DNA of 5,889 nt from Clostridia bacterium. Its GTDB lineage: Bacteria > Bacillota > Clostridia > Oscillospirales > CAG-272. Of the stretch, positions 1 to 5,314 are shown piece after piece. Location: NCBI GenBank assembly GCA_017416885.1, contig JAFQAM010000349.1:1-5889 (forward strand), written 5' to 3'. Each line of letters begins with the position of its first letter. Position 1 is the first letter of the stretch. A program made the translations under genes and the position numbers. The notes under the pieces were generated by a model. That model did not search any database, was not told the DNA's origin, and saw nothing but the letters and a program-made list of their open reading frames with translations.

Positions 1-237
1 AGAACTCACCAGATAAGAGTGCATATGAGCTACAAGGGGCATCCAATAATCGGCGACACCACCTACGGTGGCGGAAAAACACCATTTGAAAAAGCCAACG
101 CAGCCTTGCTTGACGGTCAAATCCTTCACGCAAAGGAATTATCATTCCCACATCCCAAAACAAAGGAAATGATGCGCTTTGAATGCGATTTGCCCGATAA
201 TTTCAGCGCCTTACTTAACAAATTAAGAAAGCTTTAA
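1..237 (+). CDS. RluA/RluD-family 23S rRNA/tRNA pseudouridine synthase, C-terminal fragment
   Basis: This is the 3' end of a gene cut by the left window edge: 78 residues read in frame from base 1 to a TAA at 235-237. It opens with RTHQIRVHM, followed by HPIIGDTTYGG and, further on, LHAKELSFPHP. These are the conserved C-terminal blocks of RluA/RluC/RluD-type pseudouridine synthases, which isomerise uridines in 23S rRNA or tRNA in the cytoplasm. The catalytic Asp segment (HRLD motif) lies upstream, outside the window, so the exact paralogue (RluD, RluC or YlyB-like) cannot be assigned. An internal ATG at 25 is not a real start because the motif begins before it. Base composition is higher in GC than the rest of the window: hand counts give 29/60 and 30/60 G+C for bases 1-60 and 61-120. 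The last 18 codons have a diverged second copy at 303-359. No obvious terminator with a T-tract follows the stop. Confidence 0.93.
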   Translation, partial: RTHQIRVHMSYKGHPIIGDTTYGGGKTPFEKANAALLDGQILHAKELSFPHPKTKEMMRFECDLPDNFSALLNKLRKL

Positions 238-240
238 AAA

Positions 241-302
241 CACCTCATCCGTCACAGGTGTGTGACACCTTCTGCACAGGTTTCCTCAAGGGGAAGGCTT
301 AT
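241..302. repeat. Intergenic hairpin-bearing repeat, likely dispersed repeat of gut Clostridia
   Basis: This 62-bp stretch lies between the two copies of the pseudouridine synthase tail. It begins CACCTCATCCGTCAC and ends CCTCAAGGGGAAGGCTT. It contains a perfect stem GTCACA/TGTGAC (251-256 with 261-266, loop GGTG), an alternative stem AGGTGT/ACACCT (256-261 with 265-270), and a second weak stem around TTCC...GGAA near its right end. From memory, not from a search, similar 'CCTCATCCGTCA ... hairpin ... CACCTTCCCCTCAAGGGGAAGGC' units are scattered between genes in gut Clostridia genomes. The right stem here looks degenerate compared with that form. There is no T-tract, so it is not a convincing terminator. 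Confidence 0.5.
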
Positions 303-359
303 GAGTGCGACCTACCAACCAATTTTAACACCTTACTTGACAAACTAAGAAATCTTTAA
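303..359 (+). pseudogene. Displaced, headless C-terminal remnant of a second RluA/RluD-type gene
   Basis: Read in frame from 303, this segment encodes ECDLPTNFNTLLDKLRNL followed by TAA (357-359). The intact gene upstream ends ECDLPDNFSALLNKLRKL (181-237). By hand alignment 13 of 18 residues and 43 of 57 bases match, stop codon included and without gaps. Many of the differences are at third codon positions (GAA/GAG, GAT/GAC, CCC/CCA, TTC/TTT), which suggests both copies diverged while still coding. The similarity stops abruptly at the right end of the hairpin repeat, and there is no start codon or ribosome binding site to make this a gene in its own right. It is best read as the leftover 3' end of a homologous gene after recombination or insertion. 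Confidence 0.72.
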
Positions 360-386
360 TTGTCGATACTTAATACTACTTTTTTA

Positions 387-392
387 AAAGGA
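387..392 (+). promoter_or_regulatory. Ribosome binding site that decides the radical SAM start
   Basis: AAAGGA lies 6 nt before the ATG at 399. The same frame is open back to a TTG at 360, directly after the displaced stop codon, but that TTG has no Shine-Dalgarno sequence and would add 13 residues that look like untranslated leader. This supports a start at 399. Confidence 0.72.
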
Positions 393-398
393 TCAATT

Positions 399-1979
399 AT
401 GTCAGATGTACTTTTAATTGCAGGACTTGGTCCTGCACATTTATCGCACGCAGATAGAGACGGTTCGTTTTTCTCTCCGTCATTTAGTGACGAGGACTCA
501 TATGTGTTGGACGGATATCGCTATTTTCCTACCGACCTGGCAGAAATTCAAGGCGATACTGAAAGAAAGCTTTTACAACCACGAACAGAGGCTGAATTAA
601 TCTCAAATCATTTATGCACCGTTTTCGACAATGCAAAAATAAGCTATGATTTTCTTCATATAAAAAGCATATGGAATAATTCAATTATAGAAAATGACAA
701 ATATTCTATTATTTGTCTTTCCACATCATTTATGTGGAGCGAGTATATGTTGGACTATGCCATAGAATGGATTTTTCAAAACATTAAATTTGATTATCTT
801 ATAGTTGGCGGTCAGTATGCTGCTCTTAAAAAGGACTATGTTTTAAATAAATGGCAAAATGTATCATTTGTTAGTATTGGTGATGCGGATATCTCCCTTG
901 TTCCATTGGTTAATTGCTTATTAAGCGGTAAAGATTGGCGCGCCGTACCTTGCATTTCATGGTGTGAAAACAGTATAGTCAAACAAACCGCCTACAAGGA
1001 AACAGACATAAATTCCAATTTTATAGTTGAATTCAAAAATAGCTATCATATGATTCCATATATAGCCATGCGCGGTTGTCCTTATCATTGCGCATTCTGC
1101 GCACAAAGCGAGTGCTGTCCTGTATGGCAATATCGCTCTGCTGAGCAAATAGCGAATGATTGGAAATTATTTAAAAATCAGGGCTATAACCATATTGATG
1201 TACATGACTCTACATTTTTTATTCCATTTAAAAAAATAGAGGAGCTTCTGCCCTTAATTTTTGATGTTGGTGTAACATGGTCGGCAAATTGCAGAGCTGA
1301 CACTCCCTTAACAGATGAAAACTGCAAGCTGTTAGAAAAAAGCGGCTGTATAGATTTATATTTTGGATTTGAATCTATGAGTGACACTGTGCTTGGCTAT
1401 ATGAATAAAAACACAACATCAAGTCAAAACAGGTACATAAATCAGCTTTTCAGTAATAGCAAAATAAATACTACAATGAGCTTTATTGTGGGCTTTCCCG
1501 GAGAAAATCCAACGGAATTTTATAAAACTCGTGACTACTTATTAAATGAACATATCGGCTTTTTTACCTCTGCTGTTTTTGAGCTTGAGGATGAGCGTAT
1601 TCCAATTTGGAAGCAGCGAAATCGTTTTAACATTCAGTTATACAAGGACAAAAATGATGATTTCAAGTGGAGACACGGCGGAAATAATTGGTCCCACTGC
1701 GGTATGACATCTAAGGAAGCGCAATCATTAAGAGAATGCCTTATTAATGATATTCGCAATAGCGATAGCTCTCTTGCCGTTTGTCGCTCTTGGCAATATC
1801 AATTTCTCTTTCCCATTGTATCAAGACAAAATAAAAAAACTACAATGAGAATAGAAAAGCTATTAGACAGGCTTGTATATCTTAATAAGGACTATCATAC
1901 AAAAGAAGAAAAGCAAGCCGCACTTAAAAAAATAGTGGCTGAGCTTAATTATCACGGTATATTCGGAACTAAAATTTAA
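399..1979 (+). CDS. Radical SAM protein with B12-binding-like N-terminal domain
   Basis: This 526-residue cytoplasmic protein has a Rossmann-like N-terminal half with IICLSTSFM (104-112) and DYLIVGGQY (132-140). Those positions match the B12-binding domains that precede many radical SAM cores, but no DxHxxG cobalamin motif is visible, so cobalamin binding is only inferred. The radical SAM core follows. RGCPYHCAFC (225-234) supplies the CxxxCxxC ligands C227, C231 and C234 for the [4Fe-4S] cluster that cleaves S-adenosylmethionine. Later blocks YFGFES (321-326) and SFIVGFPGE (361-369) are typical of the Elp3/MiaB-like core. The C-terminal ~120 residues include the conserved-looking KWRHGGNNWSH (423-433) and match nothing I can name. 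The layout fits class B radical SAM methyltransferases or related C-C/C-P bond-forming enzymes; the substrate is unknown. The gene is transcribed alone and converges on the chorismate-using operon, sharing its terminator. No well-spaced promoter was found upstream. Confidence 0.87.
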   Translation: MSDVLLIAGLGPAHLSHADRDGSFFSPSFSDEDSYVLDGYRYFPTDLAEIQGDTERKLLQPRTEAELISNHLCTVFDNAKISYDFLHIKSIWNNSIIENDKYSIICLSTSFMWSEYMLDYAIEWIFQNIKFDYLIVGGQYAALKKDYVLNKWQNVSFVSIGDADISLVPLVNCLLSGKDWRAVPCISWCENSIVKQTAYKETDINSNFIVEFKNSYHMIPYIAMRGCPYHCAFCAQSECCPVWQYRSAEQIANDWKLFKNQGYNHIDVHDSTFFIPFKKIEELLPLIFDVGVTWSANCRADTPLTDENCKLLEKSGCIDLYFGFESMSDTVLGYMNKNTTSSQNRYINQLFSNSKINTTMSFIVGFPGENPTEFYKTRDYLLNEHIGFFTSAVFELEDERIPIWKQRNRFNIQLYKDKNDDFKWRHGGNNWSHCGMTSKEAQSLRECLINDIRNSDSSLAVCRSWQYQFLFPIVSRQNKKTTMRIEKLLDRLVYLNKDYHTKEEKQAALKKIVAELNYHGIFGTKI

Positions 1980-1982
1980 AAC

Positions 1983-2030
1983 AAAAGCATCCAATCACGC
2001 ACTAAACGGTGCGATTGGATGCTTTTATTT
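1983..2030. terminator. Bidirectional Rho-independent terminator between convergent units
   Basis: A perfect 14-bp stem is formed by AAAAGCATCCAATC (1983-1996) with GATTGGATGCTTTT (2013-2026). The inner GCAC/GTGC (1999-2002 with 2009-2012) can add a second short helix. The plus strand continues TTTTATTTAT; the minus strand reads into GCTTTTGTTTTAAATTTT. Both directions therefore have a hairpin plus U-rich tail. It sits 3 nt after the radical SAM stop and reaches the stop codon of the pabB-like gene on the other strand. Confidence 0.93.
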
Positions 2031-3639
2031 ATGACTCGTCGCCTTCAATTTTCATTGATTCATTAAAAATTACTGCAAATAAATTATCAATAAAGGATTT
2101 TGGAATGTTTAATTTTTCATCCTTATTTATTTTGTATGCGTTGAATAATATTTCTTCCATTCTGTTTTTTTGAACAATAGGAATATTATTTTCATTTTTT
2201 ATTGCTGTGATTTCCTTTATGATGTCTGTTCTTTTGCTTATTAATCTTAATAAATCTACATTTATTTTATCAAGCTTATCCCTTAATTCATAAAGCACAT
2301 TGAATTTATTAAGAGTTTTGATAAGTGATTCAACCTTAAGTAAAAGCTCATCATATTCCTCTTGTGGATCAGAGCCTACAACAATGCCGCCCCCTGCATG
2401 CAAATAATATTTATTATCAGAAAAATAAATAATTCGTATGCCTATGGATGTGCTTAAAAATCCACTGCTTCCAAAAAAGCCTATGGCTCCACAGTAAGGC
2501 CCTCTCTCTGCAAATTCAAGCCTGTCTATTATTTCCATAGCTTTAACCTTTGGCGCGCCTGTTATAGAGCCTCCGGGAAATGTTGCTCTTAGCATATCGG
2601 AAAGCATTACATTATCCTTTAATTGACCTTTAACAACAGTTTCAAGATGATAAATTTGATTAAATTTTTTTGTTCCGCAAAGAATCGGTACACTAACTGT
2701 TCCTATTTTAGAAATTCGTCCAATATCATTTCTTATCAAGTCTGCAATCATAACATTTTCCGAGCAATTTTTACGGCTTTGCTCTAAATATCCAGATTGG
2801 TCCTGTCCGTCTATTTCCACACGCACAGTACCTTTTATCGGTCGGCTTACAATTGCTCCGTTTGATACACTGATAAAGCTTTCAGGAGAGGTGGAAATTA
2901 GCTTTTCATCAAAATCCAAGTATGCAAAAAACGGATTTGGTGTAGAATTTCTTAGCGCCTCGTATAAAACAAAGGGGCTTCCTTTATATTGTCCATGAAA
3001 TCTCATGGTAATATTTGCCTGAAGCATATCTCCGTTTTTAATACATTCAACACATTCACTAATTGAGTTTAAATAATTTTCATATTCAAAGTCCTTTTCC
3101 GTTTCTCCAAATGTATAAAACTCCAAGCTACCGAACTTTGAATTTTCGAATTGCTTCTCAATTATGTTTATTTCATCATCCATACATTCTTGGCTTATCC
3201 AAAAGGCTTGATGGCTCTTTCTGTCATAAACATACAGTAAATCATACCTTACTAAGCATATTTTACTAATTGGAGACTTTAATTTTTCATTATAAGGAAC
3301 AATCTCAAAGCATCTGTTTAGTTCATATCCTAAATATCCAATCGCTCCCGTTTGAAATGGATTAGAGCTTTTTCCAAGAGGTCCTATCCACTCATCTATA
3401 ACAGCCTGCCAATCATCTACGCTTATAACTTGATTGCTTTTAAAGCTTTTTATGTAGTAGTTATTTTCCTTTTCATATAGCTGTTCGCCTGCTATAACTC
3501 CTATTATAGAATACTGAGAAACCTCTTCAGAAAATTCACCAAGGCTTTCAAGCAAGGCTGTATTTTTATAGTTATTCAGAATATATTTGTAAAGCTTAAA
3601 TGCATCCTTTATTTTAGCTTCCCTTTGCATATATTGCAT
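2029..3639 (-). CDS. pabB: Aminodeoxychorismate synthase (PabB-type) fused to chorismate mutase-like domain
   Basis: This 536-residue protein has two modules. Residues 1-445 are a chorismate-binding anthranilate/ADC synthase component I. They show LLES (29-32), FQTGAIGYLGYE (95-106), SPESF (251-255), PIKGT (267-271), HLET (331-334), PGGSITGAPK (355-364) and AGGGIVVGSDP (415-425). Lys269 in PIKGT is the hallmark of ADC synthase, where it forms the covalent intermediate; anthranilate synthase has PIAGT. It should therefore make 4-amino-4-deoxychorismate from chorismate and ammonia delivered by the adjacent PabA-like protein. Residues about 451-536 are an all-helical AroQ-type mutase domain beginning ELRDKLDKINVDLLRLISKR; R453, R470, K481 and R493 align with E. 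coli AroQ R11, R28, K39 and R51. The likely combined product is 4-amino-4-deoxyprephenate, as in PapA/PapB of p-aminophenylalanine pathways (inference). The start at 3639 has GGAGG 8 nt upstream and lies 4 nt after the pabA stop. It is the last gene of the operon. A plain folate role is possible but does not explain the mutase. Confidence 0.9.
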   Translation of the reverse strand: MQYMQREAKIKDAFKLYKYILNNYKNTALLESLGEFSEEVSQYSIIGVIAGEQLYEKENNYYIKSFKSNQVISVDDWQAVIDEWIGPLGKSSNPFQTGAIGYLGYELNRCFEIVPYNEKLKSPISKICLVRYDLLYVYDRKSHQAFWISQECMDDEINIIEKQFENSKFGSLEFYTFGETEKDFEYENYLNSISECVECIKNGDMLQANITMRFHGQYKGSPFVLYEALRNSTPNPFFAYLDFDEKLISTSPESFISVSNGAIVSRPIKGTVRVEIDGQDQSGYLEQSRKNCSENVMIADLIRNDIGRISKIGTVSVPILCGTKKFNQIYHLETVVKGQLKDNVMLSDMLRATFPGGSITGAPKVKAMEIIDRLEFAERGPYCGAIGFFGSSGFLSTSIGIRIIYFSDNKYYLHAGGGIVVGSDPQEEYDELLLKVESLIKTLNKFNVLYELRDKLDKINVDLLRLISKRTDIIKEITAIKNENNIPIVQKNRMEEILFNAYKINKDEKLNIPKSFIDNLFAVIFNESMKIEGDES

Positions 3640-3643
3640 CTCT

Positions 3644-4246
3644 TTATCCTCCGTTGTAATTTTTGGAAAACTCTATGAAGCTTTTTAAAATTGCTTTTCC
3701 GTTTTCTCCTGTCAGAATTGATTCGGGATGATATTGAACACCAAACAACGGATATATACGGTGTCTTACTCCCATAATTGTCCCATCGCTAAGCTGAGCA
3801 TCAATTATTAATTCCTCATGATTAAAATCATCTCGGCTTATGCATAATGAATGGTACCTTGCTGCCTTAAAGCACTTATTCAAATGCTTATAAATCGGTG
3901 AGTCAATTATGTAAACATCATCTGCTTCTCCATGTATAATTTCCTTACAGCGTTCAATTTTACAATTAAATACCTGTCCTATACATTCGTGACCTAAGCA
4001 AACACCTAAAATCGGTATTTTCTTATGTAAGCTTTTTATAATATCATTTGATACGCCTGCGTCGTTAGGCGCCATAGGCCCGGGAGAGATAATAATAGCA
4101 TTGATTTTTTTCTCATCAATCATTGCTTCAATTTCATCGACCTCAATTTTATCATTTCTTACTACAAGATATTCGCTTTCGCGTAGCTCTAAAAAATGAA
4201 TAATATTGTAAACAAAGGAGTCGTAATTATCAATAATTAAAACCAT
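3644..4246 (-). CDS. pabA: Glutamine amidotransferase component of aminodeoxychorismate synthase (PabA/TrpG type)
   Basis: This is a 200-residue class I glutamine amidotransferase, the usual length for stand-alone PabA/TrpG. MVLIIDNYDSFVYN is the canonical family N-terminus. GVCLGHE (81-87) holds the nucleophile Cys83, RYHSL is at 130-134, and GVQYHPES (169-176) holds the triad residues His173 and Glu175. The protein hydrolyses glutamine and channels ammonia to its partner; since the next gene carries an ADC-synthase PIKGT motif, it is called PabA rather than TrpG. The ATG at 4246 is chosen because it restores the family N-terminus and has AAGGA 7 nt upstream; an in-frame TTG at 4264 would add six residues without support. 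It overlaps the end of the U32 gene by 17 nt. Two oddities: GHE replaces the usual GHQ after the catalytic Cys, and SPGPMAP (54-60) replaces the usual SPGPGxP. Confidence 0.93.
   Translation of the reverse strand: MVLIIDNYDSFVYNIIHFLELRESEYLVVRNDKIEVDEIEAMIDEKKINAIIISPGPMAPNDAGVSNDIIKSLHKKIPILGVCLGHECIGQVFNCKIERCKEIIHGEADDVYIIDSPIYKHLNKCFKAARYHSLCISRDDFNHEELIIDAQLSDGTIMGVRHRIYPLFGVQYHPESILTGENGKAILKSFIEFSKNYNGG
3648..3652 (-). promoter_or_regulatory. GGAGG ribosome binding site of pabB-like gene, inside the end of pabA
   Basis: On the minus strand GGAGG overlaps the last two Gly codons (GGA GGA) of the upstream amidotransferase gene and lies 8 nt before the ATG at 3639. The coding overlap implies translational coupling of the two synthase subunits. 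A second in-frame ATG three codons downstream is less well placed. Confidence 0.75.
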
Positions 4247-5297
4247 CTTTAGTTCCTTCACCAAAATTAAATTTTTCTTTTATTATTAGCGCTTTTTCTA
4301 AATAATTATGACAGTGAGTGCATTGGTCAGGCGTGCATTCAGAAAGGCAGTCAACATTTTCAGATGCGAATTTATCAATAAATCCGTCTAATTTTTTATT
4401 GTCTATATACATATGCTTAACCGTGGTAGCAAATCCAAAAAGTAAATCTATTAAATTACCGTCATATGAATGTGCAAAATAAGATTCTATCATTTTTAAA
4501 AGGTTTATATCGCTTAATCTTTCGCGACCTATTATTTTAAAAACAGATACTCCGCTCTTTTCGTATATATCCAAATCCTCAGGACGAATCCATAATGATT
4601 TTATTAGCTCAACAGGCTCATTGTGTCGTAAAAGTGCGCAATTTCCGCCATAGGAAAATACCATTTTTGAATTTTCAGGAAAATTGTGGCATACAGAATT
4701 ATAGTGGAAATTTCTATATAGACAGTTAAAAGTGCATTTAGAATTCACTATTATTTCAGTATCCATATCAGTGTGTGCACAAATGCTTCTTATTCTTTTG
4801 AAATTTCTTGTTATATCTTCATCAAATACAATGGTTTGAACTCCCATTTTCTCAAGCCATCTTGCTTTTATGACAGAATCCACATGCGTGATAGCAGAGG
4901 CTGTGATTTTCAGCTGAGGATATCTCTTATGTGCTGCAATAATCAATGCAGGAGAGGCAAATGTAATTCTTTTTACGCCAATTTTTACAAGCTCTCCGAT
5001 GTAGTCTAAAATTTCCTCTAACGGATTAGATAATATATCTCCGTTTTCTAAGCATGAGGCATTAAATGTATAGTTAAAATCAATGCCGTACTTATTCGCT
5101 TCATCTACATATTCCTTTAAGTTTGCAAGGGAATCAGCATAGCGCTGAGATTTTAAATATCCATGTCCTGATGGCCATTTGCTTCCGGAAATATTACCAA
5201 ATACCTCTCTTACCTTATTGCCGGGATATTTTTCCTCTAATTCCTTTAATTTTTTTATAGTTGCAGTATTAAAATCTGCAGGCACTGAAAAATACAT
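4230..5297 (-). CDS. U32-family Fe-S protein (RlhA/TrhP/UbiU-V-like 'peptidase U32')
   Basis: This 355-residue protein starts MYFSVPADFN and has the alternating strand/helix pattern of the TIM-barrel-like U32 fold: DFNYTFNASCL (73-83), KIGVKRITFASP (105-116), KITASAITHVDS (130-141), MGVQTIVFDED (151-161). It then shows four cysteines, C188-x3-C192-x10-C203-x16-C220, in the region where UbiU/UbiV/RlhA-type proteins bind a [4Fe-4S] cluster. A C-terminal tail adds C317-x3-C321-x4-C326-x2-C329. Despite the family name, characterised bacterial members such as RlhA, TrhP and UbiU/UbiV act in O2-independent hydroxylation of rRNA, tRNA or quinone precursors, and RlhA and TrhP are reported to need prephenate. 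Its operon with a synthase-mutase fusion therefore suggests a link to a prephenate-like metabolite. The substrate is unknown, and a protease role cannot be excluded from sequence. The start at 5297 is supported by AAGGGGG 8 nt upstream. The gene lies 17 nt after the preceding gene and overlaps pabA by 17 nt. Confidence 0.82.
   Translation of the reverse strand: MYFSVPADFNTATIKKLKELEEKYPGNKVREVFGNISGSKWPSGHGYLKSQRYADSLANLKEYVDEANKYGIDFNYTFNASCLENGDILSNPLEEILDYIGELVKIGVKRITFASPALIIAAHKRYPQLKITASAITHVDSVIKARWLEKMGVQTIVFDEDITRNFKRIRSICAHTDMDTEIIVNSKCTFNCLYRNFHYNSVCHNFPENSKMVFSYGGNCALLRHNEPVELIKSLWIRPEDLDIYEKSGVSVFKIIGRERLSDINLLKMIESYFAHSYDGNLIDLLFGFATTVKHMYIDNKKLDGFIDKFASENVDCLSECTPDQCTHCHNYLEKALIIKEKFNFGEGTKDGFNY
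4254..4258 (-). promoter_or_regulatory. Ribosome binding site of pabA, inside the U32 gene
   Basis: AAGGA on the minus strand lies 7 nt before the ATG at 4246 and falls within the last codons of the U32 gene. It favours the ATG over the in-frame TTG at 4264 and indicates translational coupling. Confidence 0.7.
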
Positions 5298-5305
5298 TTT
5301 GTTTT

Positions 5306-5312
5306 CCCCCTT
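5306..5312 (-). promoter_or_regulatory. Ribosome binding site of the U32 gene
   Basis: AAGGGGG on the minus strand sits 8 nt before the ATG at 5297, in the 17-nt gap after the TAA of the preceding gene. The gap is too short for a separate promoter or terminator, so the two genes are cotranscribed. Confidence 0.68.
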
Positions 5313-5314
5313 AA

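Noticed and set aside
251..270. Hairpin after the pseudouridine synthase gene as its terminator
   Set aside because: The stem is short and no T-tract follows; it is better explained as part of the intergenic repeat.
337..376. TTGACA at 337-342 with downstream TTTAAT or TAATAC as a promoter for the radical SAM gene
   Set aside because: Spacings are 12 bp and 28 bp, neither near 17 bp, and TTGACA is part of the remnant coding sequence (Leu-Asp-Lys codons).
360..398. In-frame TTG at 360 as the radical SAM start
   Set aside because: It has no ribosome binding site and abuts the displaced stop codon; the ATG at 399 has AAAGGA at correct spacing.
957..1387. Minus-strand open frames inside the radical SAM gene
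   Set aside because: They lie opposite a strongly motif-bearing gene, have no ribosome binding sites and resemble no family.
937..2559. Two GGCGCGCC octamers (937-944 and 2552-2559)
   Set aside because: Both fall inside coding sequence in unrelated genes and have no further symmetry; taken as coincidence.
2029..3639. Annotation of the chorismate-binding protein as anthranilate synthase TrpE
   Set aside because: It has LLES near the N-terminus, as TrpE does, but PIKGT with Lys instead of PIAGT, and no trp genes lie nearby; ADC synthase fits better.
4247..4264. Upstream TTG start for the amidotransferase
   Set aside because: It would add six residues ahead of the canonical MVLIIDNYDSF N-terminus; the ATG at 4246 has its own AAGGA.
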